A stretch of DNA of 64,000 nucleotides. Origin: Abelmoschus esculentus (Eukaryota; Streptophyta; Magnoliopsida; Malvales; Malvaceae). Below are positions 32,047 through 44,143 of the stretch, one piece after another. The number at the start of each line of letters is the position of its first letter. The stretch's first letter is position 1. The notes beneath the pieces are model-generated. The model worked only from the letters and a program-made list of their open reading frames with translations. It had not been told where the DNA came from and did not search any database. Both the position numbers and the translations under genes were made by a program. The DNA lies in NCBI GenBank assembly GCA_035048815.1, contig JAUCBN010000003.1:20072001-20136000 (forward strand), read 5' to 3'.

Positions 32047-33430
32047 TGATGGAAGTGGTATAAGCGCAATTTGAGTGCAAGTGTACACATCGTCAAGTAA
32101 TAAAATGATAAGCATATCGTGTATCGTCTCCACTGGGATTGGTATACTTAATATGTTTCCTCTTGTTCCCTTGCTCCTGAAAATAAAATAAAAACACAAA
32201 TAAATTGATTTATTTTATCTAACTAAATAATTAAATAACTAAACATAAAATAAAAGGTTGAGAACGATTATAGAGAAAGTGGGTAGGATCCAGTTGCGTC
32301 AATTAGTAGATTTAATTGATCTTCTTCTTGTCCAATGCAATCACAAATGTTGCTTCGATAGTATTGCAGATACCGCCTCGGCAACATTAGTGTTCCTCTG
32401 CCATGGCAATCTCTTACTCTTGGGCAGAAGCATCAAAGTTCAGCAAAGTGTCCGTAAGTGACTTAGCTCATCTCTGAGTCAGAATGTTGTTGATGACTAG
32501 TCCTTGATGATACCTCTCGGCGTAAATCAAAGATAACCACCAACCAATTCAACACTTCTTTTAGCTGCTGAAACTCTTAACCTATCTCCTGGTGCCTCTA
32601 AAAGAGTATAGGCCGAGTTAGTTCTATAACACCGTACTTATCCCTTTCGTGAATCTACACCTCTCGATGCTAGATAAATAGATTACTTGCAAACTTCCCT
32701 CTCGGGCTTGAATACAAGAACAAAGAATGACAATAGGATAAGTAAACTTTATTTTATTATTGCATAAGAACAAAGATACAAGAATCAATCTCCTCTCACT
32801 AATATCGACAACCTTCACCTATCCCTAAGAAGTTTAGAACATATTATCGTTGAGTACAATTCTTAGGGAGAAAGGGTTTCTCTAAAAATCGACTCTCTCT
32901 AAATCGGCTCTCTTAGACAATATGGCCGACTAGGGTATTTATAGTCTTAACCTAGGGCAAACCTTTCCTAAATAGACTTCAACTTGGAGTAGGGAACAAG
33001 TCTTCTTCAAGGAATCTCATATTTCCAAGTTTGTCGCCTTCTAGAAGGGTTTTCCCTCTTGGTCTTTGAATTGGGCTTTTAGCGCGCTAGCCTGATCCAG
33101 TTTATGCGTTGCATCTTCCAGAATGTTCTCTATATTTTTATCTTTCATCACGTCTCCATTGTTGGTGCTGCCACACTGGATTCTGCCGCGACCTTGTCTT
33201 CAGCCTCGGCCACAACACTACTTCTCTGCCGCTTCGACTTTGGATATTCCTGCATGTAAAGAATATGTAATAATATTTGTATTATCTATAAATATTAACT
33301 TTTTAAGTGATGATAACGGGATATCCAATATTTGAGCAAAGAGTTCATAATTCAGTTCAAGTGGGTGTATATTAGATGCATAAAGTACCATGGGAAGGGT
33401 AATAAATAACTACCTTTTAGGCACTCATCA
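32047..33430 (-). mobile_element. Solo LTR of the Athila-like family, inserted in the Tat element
   Basis: On the minus strand it reads TGATGAGTGCCTAAAAGG at 33430 and continues as in the LTRs at 278-1626 and 7076-8423 to an end near 32047. It is about 1.38 kb long. The target duplication ATTAT is perfect at 32042-32046 and 33431-33435. The sequence on either side joins into one continuous Tat reading frame, which independently confirms the insertion. Having one LTR and no internal region indicates deletion by recombination between the LTRs of a former full element. Confidence 0.92.
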
Positions 33431-34150
33431 ATTATGTACCCCAAAAGTGAGAAGGTTGAATTAAGAAAAACGATGGAAAACTTAGACATTAGTTTTGTCA
33501 CAGAAGAAGGAAATGCTAGACCATGCCCTAGGGGAATTACACCCTACACTCTGGGAACAACTTTGAATAATTGGACCACCGAAGAAATTCCTACGGTTTT
33601 TAGGAAAATTTTAGAGTAATGCTCAAATCATACTTGTTACTCTAGCCCGAGATTAACAAGAATCTTTTTGTAAAAAAGGCCTAAGTTTACTATGTTTGCG
33701 ATAATAAAATGAAACTTTTTGTTGTAAACTTTGAGGAAAAAATTTTCATTTTCAAATAGTTGAATTTCAACTAAATTTTGTATTCTTAATCTTTTTATTC
33801 AAATAAGATTTTATTTCAGGTCCCCAAATATCGAACTATCGAACGATATCGAGATCGATTTAGAACTCATCTTCGAGAAAGATGTATGCCTAGGGGAACT
33901 TGCAGAATTCGTGGATGATCGAGACTATGATCTGCCTTCTCGTCTGTTAAGACTGGTAGAGAAAGAAGAGAAACAAATACAACCCCACAAGGAGTGTGTA
34001 GAAATTGTGAGTCTGAGAATGAAGAAGAAAACGAATAAGTGAAAATTGGCTAGTCTTATCAAGACATGTCTGGTTTAAGCACAAATATTGTGGTATATAA
34101 ACTCTCTATAAAAGAGGACTACAAACCGATTCAGCAAACGTTACGAAGAA
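33431..34150 (+). pseudogene. Tat element: region between gag/protease and RT
   Basis: Frame from before the solo LTR continues here (33434-33619: MYPKSEKVELRKTMENLDIS and LNNWTTEEIPTVFRKIL). A second piece (about 33840-34030) has LPSRLLRLVEKEEKQIQPH, a linker typical of Tat polyproteins just before reverse transcriptase. Stops and frameshifts separate the pieces. Confidence 0.6.
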
Positions 34151-35340
34151 TGTGACATGACGTACTACTCAAAATAAAAGAATAAGTGAAGAAGTAATAC
34201 AATGTAGGCTTTCTCCAAGAAGTCAAGTATTCAGAATAGGTAGCTGATATAGTCCTTGTACCCAAGAAAGAGGATAATGTTCGCATGTGCATTGACTACC
34301 GCGATCTAAAAAAACTCGTCCGAAGGATAACTTTTCGTTGCCTCACATCGACACCTTATTCAATAACATAGCAAAGCATTCTTTGTTCTCCTTTGTGGAT
34401 AGATTTTCAGGTTATAATCAAATAAAAATATATCCCGATGATATGCACAAAACAACGTTTGTGACACAATGAGGATCCTTTTGCTATAAGGTGATGCCCT
34501 TAGGACTAAAAAATGAAGGAGTAACATATTAGTGAGCCATGGTTTCCTTATTCCATGACATGATGCATAAGGAGATTGAGTTTTATGTTGATGAAATGAT
34601 TGCCAAGTCACGAACTGAAGACGAGCACCCAAGATTCTTAAAAAAATATTCTTGAAACTAAGAAAGTTTCAATTAAAGCTGAATCCCGCTAAGTGTACGT
34701 TCGAAGTCGTATCTGGGAAGCTGTTGGGATTCATAGTCAGTGAAAGAGGCATCAAAGTTGACCCCGACAAAGTTAAATCCATTTAATACCTGTCACCTCC
34801 ACACACTCAGAAAAAAGTGAGAGGTTTCTTAGGAAGATTAAATTATATTGCTCAATTCATATCACAATTAACCAAAAAATGTGATCCTATGTTCTAACTT
34901 CTAAAGAAGCTTGATCCCGGTGAATGGGATGATGAATGTCAGGAAGCCTTCAACAAGATTAAGTACAACCTGACAAGCCCTCAAGTTCTGGTGTCGCTAA
35001 TTCCAAATATACCACTAATTCTTTATTTAATAGTCTCCAAGAATTTTTATGGGATATGTATTGGGTCAACACGATGACTCGGGCAGGAAAGAAATGAGAA
35101 TCTATTACCTTAGTAAGAAGTTCATATATTGCGAAACAAGATATTCTTCAATTGAAAAATCCTATTATGCTTTATTTTGGACTGCCAAAAGACTGAGGCA
35201 GTACATGTTATATCATCTGACTTGGCTGATCTCAAGACTTGATCCCCTCAAATACCTAATGGAGTCAACTGCACTAACCGACAGGATGGCCAAATAAAAG
35301 ATTTTATTGTATGAGTTTGATATTGTTTATGTCAACAAAA
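34150..35340 (+). pseudogene. Tat element: reverse transcriptase and RNase H (broken)
   Basis: Readable landmarks in order: VLVPKKEDNVRMCIDYRDL (34254-34310), then after a frameshift FSFVDRFSGYNQIKI (34390-34430), the palm segment KVMPLGLKN (34490), a strand with FYVDEMIAKSRTEDEH (34582-34630) and LLGFIVSERGIKVDPDKVKS (34720-34780). Next comes the RNase H part with KKLDPGEWDDECQEAFNKIK (34907-34965) and GYVLGQHDDSGRKEMRIYYLSKKF (35049-35115). The second catalytic Asp of the Y-V-D-D box reads Glu (FYVDE). At least three frameshifts and several stops are present. Confidence 0.8.
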
Positions 35341-35464
35341 AGTCCATAAAAGGGAGTGACATAGCTTATTTTCTAGCCAGCGGAATTTTAGATGACTATA
35401 AACCTCTAAATTTTAAATTTTCCAACAAAGACATGATGTGTGATGAGAAAGATGACACAGATGA

Positions 35465-35830
35465 TAAACACTGAAAACTAAACTTCGATGGTTCTTCCAA
35501 TGTCATAGGCAAGGGGATTGAAGTGGTGTTAGTATCTCTGGAGGGTGGTTGTTACCCTTTCTCCAGCAAGCTCGACTTCGACTGCACAAATAATATAACA
35601 GAGTATGAAGCCTGTATCATGGGAATCCGAGCCGCTATCGATCGTAAGATCAAGCAGTTGAAAGTATATGGAGACTTATGCTTGTGATTTACCAACTTTG
35701 CGGAGAATAGGGCACCCGAGATACCAAGTTCATGGATTATCAAAATTTGGTCCTCGACTTAATCAAAATATTTTATCAAATAATCTTTCACTACCTTTCA
35801 CAAGAAGATAATTAGATGGCGGATACCCTG
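35465..35830 (+). pseudogene. Tat element: second (archaeal-type) RNase H
   Basis: Shows KLNFDGSSNVIGKGIEVVL (about 35477-35532), where the Asp of FDGS is the first catalytic residue, then NNITEYEACIMGIRAAID (Glu of TEYEA) and LKVYGDL (third Asp). The domain sits between RT/RH and integrase. Its presence places the element in the Tat lineage. A TGA and a frame change follow. Confidence 0.78.
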
Positions 35831-36119
35831 GCTACTTTGTCATCATTGATCAAAGTAAACAAACCATCAAACTTGAGGCCAATACAAATGAGCATTTATC
35901 ATTCACTGGCCTACTGTTACAATGTTGAAGAGGATGAAAATGATCAATGTCCTTGGTATCTCGATATCTTACGATACATAAAGAGTCGTGAATATTCAAA
36001 AGAAGCCACTAAAAATGAGAAAATAATGTTATGAAGGATGGTAAGCGATTACGTCCTAGATTAGGAGATACTATACAAGAAAAGAAAAGATCAAGTATTT
36101 CTACGGTGAGTAGATACCG

Positions 36120-37260
36120 CTGCAGCTAAGATGATCCCCGAAGAAGTTCATGAGGGCGTATGCGAAACCCATGCTAATAGATTCACATTGGCAAGACAAA
36201 TTATGAGATTTTTGTATTATTGGCCCACAATAGATAGTGACAAAATTAATTATGCTAAAAAGTGTCACAAGTGTCAAATCTATGCTGACAAATCCATGTT
36301 CCTCTGTCACCACTACATGTGATGACCTCCCCTTGTCCATTCTCTATATGCGACATGCTTTCCATTGTAACTATCTCGCCAAAGGCTTTCAATGGTCACC
36401 AATTCATCTTTGTTGTCATCGACTACTTTACCAAGTGGGTGGAAGAAAACACTTTTGTTAATGTCACCAAAGTAGCAGTGAGTGAATTCCTAAAAGTAGG
36501 AGATCATATGCCGATATGGAATGTAGGAGAGTATCATATCTGATTATGCATTGAACCTGTACAACAAGACCAATACAGAAGTGTGCAAGCAATTCAATAT
36601 AAGACAACAGAATTCCTCACCATACCATCCACAAATGAATGGAGCAGTGGAAGCCTCCAACAAGAATATCAAGAATGTTGTTGGAAAAATGGTAGAGACC
36701 TACAAATAGTGACACAAGAAGCTATCATTTTCCTTATATGCTTATAGAATACCAGCTAGAACCTATACTAGGGTAACACATTTTCTCCTAATCTATGGGA
36801 TGGAAGCAGTATTACCTACAGAGGTTGAAACCTCTAGTTTGCGAGTTTTGTATGAGCTTAAACTAGAAAAAACAGAATAGGTTCAAGCCAGATATGACCG
36901 ACTTGCCTTAATCAAGGAGAAAAGGTTAAAGGTGATACAGTCAAATATACCAGAAACAAAGAATCCAAGTTTTTAATAAAAAGGTTCACCCAAGAAATTT
37001 TCAAGAAAGAGATTTAGACTTGAAAAAATCCTTCCTATGCAGAAAGACTTCCGAGACAAATGGATATCGAATTGGGAAGGATCGTATGTTGTGAAGAAGG
37101 CATTTTCAGGAGGAGCATTAATTCTAGCTGAAATGATTGAAAAAGATCTTCCTATTCTGGTGACGTCAGACTCAGTTAAGAAGTATTTTGCTAGAAGACT
37201 CCTTCCTAGACACATAAAGATATCCCATCAAACTAGCTCTGTAAAGTTAGATAGCTAGAT
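36120..37260 (+). pseudogene. Tat element: integrase (broken)
   Basis: The zinc-binding part is intact over 36131-36300: HEGVCETHAN with the two His, then KKCHKCQIYA with the Cys pair. The core follows in another frame: FIFVVIDYFTKWVEENTF (36400-36455, first catalytic Asp in VIDYFT). The second Asp region near 36540 is damaged. The Glu region SSPYHPQMNGAVEASNKNIKNVV follows at 36611-36680. C-terminal segments include MEAVLPTEVE and the end of pol (DKWISNWEGSYVVKKAFSGG to 37258). Several stops are present. Confidence 0.8.
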
Positions 37261-37935
37261 ATTTGAGGCACCAAATCTTGTCTTTTTTTCTCATCAATAA
37301 ATTTCTTGAGTTTTATTATCAATAAAATACTCTTTGCTAATAAAAAGTTAGCAAATTAATAGTTTCTCCTGCATTGCTTCTGATATTTAAAAAAACGTAC
37401 AAAGACTAGAAGAAGTTTCACTTCAAAAAGATAATTTATCAGAAAGTATTTTGAAAAAAGAGCATGCACTCTCCAAATAAAATAGGGTTAGATATTTTTT
37501 TCATGATGAAAGTGGCACGACTATTAGAGTTTCAACAGTCAATCAGGTCAACTAATTGAGCAAATCTTGAAACCAAAAAATTATCATAAGCAGTTTAAAT
37601 GTCATGCTAGAACCATGTATTCATTCTTCAAGATATATTAGAACTAAAATCATGTGGTATAGGCTAAACATAGCATTATGAATCTGTTTGCAAGAGTGTT
37701 ACAAATTATGTACCTCTGAAGGGAGATAAAACAGACGAACATAGCATCATCATCAAAGAACTTCGACAGAGTAATGCAGATTTACCCCAGATTATGACAT
37801 TTTGTTAGGGTGATGCAGATTTAAACGTCTATAATTGTGAAATTTCGTCGAGGTTGTGTAAGTAAGAGTCGTCCTCTTTTTTTTCTAGTTAGTAAATACG
37901 TCATTTTGTAAAAAAGTAAAACCAATGAGTGATAA

Positions 37936-38598
37936 GTACTATTCAGATGTCCATCAGAAATTCATTTTTATGAATGGTCAAATGAAAATAAATCCTTTGG
38001 AAAATTTCAATCTCAAGATTGTTACAAACTGATTGTACACAGAGTAATGGTACAACTAGTCTGAAGCAGACGACTAATGATAAATGCGAGTCAAACCTGC
38101 TGAACCTTGTGCATTTGGGAAAAATGCATTGATATGGACCATTCAAATGTCCATTAAAATACATTTTCACAAATGGTCAAAGGAAAACAAACCCTTTGGA
38201 AAAATTCAATCCCATGATTGATACCAACTGATTATACCCAGGGGAATGGTACAACTAGCCTGGGGAAAATGACCATCAATAAAGGCATGTCAAATCCATT
38301 AACCCCTGTGCATTTGGAAAAAATGCATTGATAAGGACCATTCAAATATCCATTAAAATCCATTTTCACGAATGGTCAAAGGAAAATAAATCCTTTGGAA
38401 AAATCCAATATCACGATTAGTACCAACATATTATACCTAGGGGAATGATAAAACTATCCCGGGGAAAATGAATACCGATAAAGGAAAGTCAATCCATTGA
38501 CCCCTTTGTATTGGAAAAAATACATTGATAAGGACTATTCAAATGTCCACTAAATCCTTTAAAGAAATCCAATATAACAATTGGTACCAACTGATTGT
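37936..38598 (+). repeat. Tandem repeat 1 in the Tat 3' region, about 198-bp units
   Basis: Units start near 37937, 38136, 38335 and 38532 with GGACCATTCAAATGTCCATTA-type sequence. Each includes AATGGTCAAAGGAAAA-AAA-CCTTTGGAAAAA, TGATTATACCCAGGGGAATGGTACAACTAG and GCATTTGGAAAAAATGCATTGATA. The fourth unit is cut by the hAT element and continues after it at 39414 with GGGGAATGATACAACTAGTCC. Tandem arrays in the 3' region are common in Tat/Ogre elements. Confidence 0.85.
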
Positions 38599-38606
38599 AT
38601 CCAGGG

Positions 38607-39413
38607 TAAACCTGGCAAACTTGATCCGAGAACCGAGAATCAAACCGATTTACCCGAACCAAAACCGAAATTGATCATTTAGTGTGACCCAAAACCCAAA
38701 CCGAAATTGAAAACAAAATCGAAACCAACCTGAGTTCTAAAAGAACCGATATAGATCCGTAACCGATTTGACTCGAACCGATTTTCATCGGAACCGATTT
38801 TCACCCAAATCGAAAGCAACTCAACATTAACTTGTTCAAAACCGATCTAAACTGAACACCAATCCGATTTTAACCCAATAATTGAGTCAAAGTGAATGAA
38901 TAATATATTTTTACTATTGTTTACTTTTTAACAATATGATAAAAAATTAAATAATATATGTTTTATTATCTTTTTTATTATGATAATACTAATTAATCAT
39001 TACATCTGATAATAATTTAATGTTTAATATCATATTTTCTCCTATAAAAATCAATTTATTTTTTGTTAAAATTTGGGGTGTTACAAAAATGACCAAAATG
39101 TTATTAATGAATCCATATATTTAAAAAAATGAATAAAAGATTGACCCGATCCGAATGACTCGACATGGACCCGACCCGAAAACATCCGATCTGATATTGA
39201 CCCAACCTGAAAATAACTGATTTGATATTGACCCGAATCACCGATCCGATATTTGAACCGAACCGAATTATCATATAATCAAATTAAAACCAAAATCGAA
39301 ACCATAATCGATCCAAACCGAATCTAAACCAAATGTTACATTACAAACCCAAAATGAACCAAACCAAAACAATCCGAATCGAATCCGAACCGAATGACCG
39401 TTTGCCACCTCTA
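38607..39413. mobile_element. hAT-type non-autonomous element, 807 bp
   Basis: Ends TAAACCTGGCAAAC and GTTTGCCACCTCTA give 14-bp inverted termini with ten matches, including the GTTTGCCA/TGGCAAAC core typical of a common plant hAT group. The flanks are an 8-bp duplication ATCCAGGG (38599-38606) and ATCTAGGG (39414-39421), one difference. Removing the element restores the tandem unit in which it lies. The interior is rich in subterminal ACCGAACC/CCGATCC-type repeats with an A/T-rich centre, and has no coding frame. Confidence 0.88.
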
Positions 39414-39478
39414 ATCTAGGGGAATGATACAACTAGTCCGTAGCAAATAGCTACCATTAGAGAACACGTTTCTTTTTT

Positions 39479-39960
39479 AGTGTTGCAGTTAGATCAAACA
39501 TCGGAACTTGTCGCCAGGTCGCACTTCTTCGTTAGTGTAGCATCTAGATCAAACGTTAAAATTTGTCGCTAGATCATGATTTTTCATTAGTGTTACAGTT
39601 AGATCGGGCATCAGAACTCTCCATCAAATCGGGCTTCATCGTTAGTGTAGTAGCTAGATCAAATATCAAAACTTATCGTCAGATCGTGTTTTTTCTTCAG
39701 TGTTGTAGCTAGATTGAGCTTCAGAGCTCGTCCTTAAGTCACGTTTCTTCATCAGTGTAGTAGTTAGATCAGGCATCATAGGTTTAATTCAGATCATGTC
39801 TCTCCATCAATGTTGCGGCTAGATCAAACACTAGAACTTTCAGCATTCGATCTTGCTACTCCATCAGTATTGTAGGTGGATCAAAATTTGTTCCTCATCT
39901 CGTCGTCAGTTTTGCAGATGGATTAAGAATTGCAGACCTTGTCGCTTCTTCAGTTTCACA
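39479..39960 (+). repeat. Tandem repeat 2 in the Tat 3' region, about 57-bp units
   Basis: About eight degenerate units of the form AGTGTTGCAGTTAGATCAAACATC, GAACTTGTCG, CAGATCG and a T/C-rich end with CTTCTTCATC. The copies drift from left to right. No coding frame is conserved across them. Confidence 0.8.
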
Positions 39961-40204
39961 GCTAGGTCAAGTCCTCATCAGAAGTGGTAATGTAAGCAAT
40001 ATCATCACAGCTCAAGTTTTTATCATCTTCTCCAATGGATCATCAATTTTGAAGATTTTGTTGACAAGGGTAGTGTAGTAGATTAAGTTATGCTCTAAAA
40101 GAAGAAACGGTGGCGAAAAATGGAACCCCTAAACCATACCATATAAAATAGGTTATTATTTATTTTTGCTTCGTTGTCATTACACAACAACATAGATGGG
40201 CAAC

Positions 40205-41560
40205 TATAGTAACCCATTTCAAATTACAAAACCCATACCCAATATACAAAACCTAACTAAATTATTAGCCCAACAAAACCCCATAAAAATCGATCCCAAT
40301 AAAAGCCCAACAACCAAACCCAATTTGAAAAACAATAACAAGACCAAATCCAATCTAAATCCTAACCAGATGTGATAAACTAAACCCTAACTAACAACTC
40401 TTCCCAGCCGCCGCTCGTAAGTGTGCATGCCAGATTGTCGTGCATGGCCTCCATGGGCGGCGCATGGCTTGCCTTGTGGCATCCACGCGCTCTCCTATTG
40501 GACAAAATTGTCGATCATCGCCTGCTACACCGTCTCACCGCCTTCATACCTATAGGAGATTAGCATAAGAAACATAATTAGATCTGAAATTTCATATCAA
40601 AGCAAGGATATTTAATAATTTTATAATGTAAAAATTAGGTATATATACCCATTTAAACACCCATATAATCCAGTTACAATAGAATCGAATAAAAATAAAA
40701 AAGAGCATTCAAATCAGAGCATATTTTCACGAACAAACACCACCACAAAAATAGTAGATAAGTTAGGTGACTAACGAGGAATAAAGACATAAATTTTAGA
40801 CACATTATTTTCAATCATACAAGTATAAACATGCTTCTTATTCATTTTAGTTACCAATTTGATTAAGAACCATTTCATTCATGGCATGTAAGACATAGAT
40901 TGAGCTGGGAAAGCTCAAGTGAAAGAGGCAATTTATGTCCTAATTTAATGATCAAGACAAGTAAACATTCTGAATCATATTAGATTATCGCTCGAACTAA
41001 TCATGTTCAACAAGACTAACAATTTATTTGGTCAAGTATCCATGATATCGTGATTGTAACTTCTTTATTAAGTAATTGATTAGATATTTTTTTAACAGCA
41101 AGTAATCTAAACTTCCCAAAAGAATCCAAGGCCAAACTTTTTTCGAACTTTTGTGAAATTAAGCACATACGTCCACTGTCTTCTTATTCCTTGAGCTCAA
41201 GCATCTCAATCTTCAATTTTTCTATTTGGTTGATTTCTCAACACCACAAAGAAGTTAAGAGATTGTTAAGCAAAAGCCCTGATTTCATTGAAGGATTCCA
41301 TGAAGAATTTGTATTTAATTTCAAGAAGAGCTCTTAAAAATTTGATTATGGAACCTATATAATTGGAGCTTTAATCATAGAATATAAGTTGCCTACAAAG
41401 TTTATTAAGCTTCCTTATCAATTACGAATTTATAAAATCTTTTAATAAAGTTTCTTTAAATTATTTGCCTACCTCAATCTTTGGAGGCTCCTGTATCAAG
41501 TCCTACCAAGCTTAAAGGTAAAGGAGTAGAGATTAGAGAGTCTTGAAGAATTTTACAATC
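40205..41560 (+). repeat. Probable 3' LTR of the Tat element
   Basis: Starts TATAGTAACCCATTTC after the G-rich ATGGGCAAC, matching the LTR start at 31672. The first 360 bp are rich in CCCAA and AACCCTAA motifs and in CCGCCG, typical of leader regions of plant LTRs. The right end cannot be set; I use the point near 41560 where the sequence loses any such character. No primer-tract or duplication evidence is available. Confidence 0.45.
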
Positions 41561-42064
41561 AAGGTGAGTGTTGTAATATCATAAGAGTAAGCTAGGTGTT
41601 TTTACTATTTCATTGTCATTGATCATTACAACTATAATTCATGAAAGTGCAAAAAAAATAATATTGGATCCATATATGGTGTCATGGTAAACTTTAGTAA
41701 GCTTTCTTTTAAGCATTGATGTGCATTAAATCACTGGACATGTTATTGACCTTTTGAGATTGTGTGCGATTTAGTGACTATGCCATCGGCATAGTTTTGG
41801 GATAACATCATAGCAAGGTGTTTCATACCATCTACTATGTCAGCAGAACTTTGAACAAAGCAAAACTTAATTAATCTAGATTAGAGAAAGAGTTTCTTAC
41901 AATAGTATTTGTTTTTGATAAATTTAAACTTTATTTAATTGGTAATAAAGTTATTGTATATTAGATCATTTGACATTAAAGTACCTCTTGACAAAGAAGT
42001 ATGTATTAGGATACCACTAAATGGAACTCCTAAATGGGTTGAACCGGGCTCTGATACCACTAAA
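41561..42064. other. Junction DNA left of the Tekay element, with a second primer-site copy
   Basis: No gene. At 42016-42062 lie ATACCACTAAATGGAACTCCTAA and, after GGGTTGAACC, GGGCTCTGATACCACTAAAAGG. The second stretch contains GCTCTGATACCA, the complement of the tRNA-Met primer site, just outside the left LTR. The first resembles a further LTR end. A primer site outside the 3' LTR is abnormal (see findings). Confidence 0.6.
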
Positions 42065-44129
42065 AGGAACCCCTAAAATTAACCTAATTTCTTAGATTAC
42101 AAGTTAGGGTTTACAGACTGAAAACTTATTTCGCAAGTTAGGGTTTTTACAAAATTAAATATAATATTAGGATAATTTATTAAATAATTAATAAACTAAA
42201 ATAAAAATTAAACATTTAAAGAATAAAGTTCAACCCATAATTTTATAAACAAAAATTGTCCAAAAGTCAATAAAAGTCTGAATGTTCGATATACAGAAAT
42301 ATTATTCAAATATAAAATAGTCTAGAATCCGAAACTGAAAACATACTATAAATCAGAAACTGAATCAAGAACCTCCAAGTACCGTACCGAGCCTAGGATT
42401 GAAATCTGAAACAAGAATCTGAGAGGATGTAAACTAGGGAGCGTAGTGTATCTCTAGAACAGATAAAAAGGAATAACAAAACAGAAATATGCAGAAGATG
42501 CAGAGTATGCATGATATGCACCCACCTCTGAACACCACAGAAGAGTTGATCCCCAGACCACTCTAGCACCATCACACTAACAGAAGTGGTATCTCGACCC
42601 GAAGGTGGAGCCACTGAACAGAAGTGATAAATCACTAACTTCCCCGTACACAGATAATATACCAGATGTCATGTTATATGCAGATACAGAATCAGAATGC
42701 ATGCCTTATAATCTAACAGGAGGCAAGCATGACAGATAACAGAATCAGAAATGATATATCAGAATGATGCATGATCATACGGTTTAACAGGGATCGAATA
42801 TACAGAATAACAGAGTTAACAGGATGAACGGGAGAGAACACACCTGTATCAGAAGACTCAACGACGACCCTGACGTCTATTGGAATCGGCTCTACCACTA
42901 GGCTGAGCAGACGTAGAGTCTACAATTAACGGAAATAAGTTAGACTTCCTACTATGCCACATTACCAAAAAATAAACTAAACAAAATTTAATCGTTACTC
43001 ACGTGAAGGTCCCAAATGCGGATGAATCGGACCTCGTACAGGAGGAGGAGGAGGCAACTGCTCGGAGTCGAAATCCTCGTCACTTGAAGCAAACAAAAAA
43101 TGATTCAGAAACTTTTACAGATAATTTCTAGATAACTGATCGAACTTAAAACCCCCAAAAACGATACTTCAGGTTCGAATTTTGAAAAACGGACAGCGCC
43201 ATTGGATTCAGGACGTCGGAAAACAAAAAGTGGGTCTGGGTCGAAAAAGTCAACTACTGACGTCAGCATTGGTCAATGTTGACGTCAGTAGTGACGTCAG
43301 CCAGGTCAATTGTCGGGTTGGAGATCGGGTCGGGGATCGGGTCGAGTCGGACGGTCGGTTGGGTCGGGTCTCTCTGGGCTGTTTGTTTCCCAAGAAAATT
43401 TGGGAATTTCCCAGATTTCCCCCCTCTCCAAACAAGCTTAAAACGCAAAAATTAACCCCTTTCCTCACCCGATTCAACTCAAAACTTGATTCAAATTGTC
43501 CTAACACAATCCTTTACTCGATTCGGTACTACCAACATCATCAAATCAATAAAACAACAACCCCCACCTTTTAATCGATCAAAACAGAAACTTAACCCCT
43601 CTCAACTCAAACAAAAACTTTCGATTGATTCCACCCAACCGAACCGGCTCTAAACTACACCAAATGAAATCAATAACCATTCGAACCAATTATAAACCGA
43701 ATCGAACATGGAAAAAGGAAAAAAAGAAACTAAGTTTGAAACCTTACCAACAACGAGCCAAGGAAGAAGACAACACCAAGACACAACTCGGCAGTAACAG
43801 AGAGTGAGATGAGTGATTCAAAACGATTTTGAAATCCCAGTCAAGCAAAGGTTTAGATTTTAATCTTAAAAAAAATTAAAGGATAATTAATTCCCCGCAT
43901 GTAACCGAAGTAGGAAATGGGGAAAAGGAAAAGCTTACCATTTGAAAATGGTTAAATTACCCTACAAGGGTTTGAATTTCTCAAAATTTAAAATGTGACC
44001 CTCATAGTTTTAGAATTTTCAATTAAGTACCATTTTTTTTTCGAATTTTAATCCCCAAATTTTAGGGCTTTGATTAGGGATTTTGACTTTGATTTAAGGA
44101 TTTTGACTTTAAAATTTTGTGTTATTTCA
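42065..44129 (-). repeat. 3' LTR of the Tekay element
   Basis: 2,065 bp, matching 48968-51152 over its full length except for two shorter stretches. It includes GC-rich (GATCGGGTCG) and TGACGTCA motifs at about 43256-43305. ORFs visible on both strands here reappear in the other LTR only because the LTRs are copies. Confidence 0.93.
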
Positions 44130-44143
44130 ACTCTCCCCCCTTT
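44130..44143 (-). other. Polypurine tract of the Tekay element
   Basis: On the minus strand AAAGGGGGGAGAGT, directly adjoining the TG of the 3' LTR. Confidence 0.85.

Larger units (their letters stand above)
31672..41560 (+). mobile_element. Decayed Tat-lineage gypsy element, pierced by two insertions
   Basis: The pol relic at 33431-37260 carries a second, archaeal-type RNase H between RT/RH and integrase, the hallmark of the Tat lineage. The left end is taken at 31672, where TGTGATAACCCATTT starts an 85-bp match to 40205-40290 (TATAGTAACCCATTT), read as the starts of the 5' and 3' LTRs. Most of the 5' LTR, the primer site and gag are missing, so an internal deletion lies between about 31760 and 31900. 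The long 3' untranslated region contains two tandem arrays. A solo LTR (32047-33430) and a hAT element (38607-39413) are nested inside. The right end is uncertain. Confidence 0.65.

Noticed and set aside
42393..42635. Minus-strand ORF also seen at 49147-49539
   Set aside because: LTR sequence; similarity reflects LTR identity and no protein domain is present.
43182..43574. 130-codon ORF, with a similar one at 50304-50597
   Set aside because: Reappears only because the two LTRs are copies of each other; within the region the repeat number differs and the frame is not kept.
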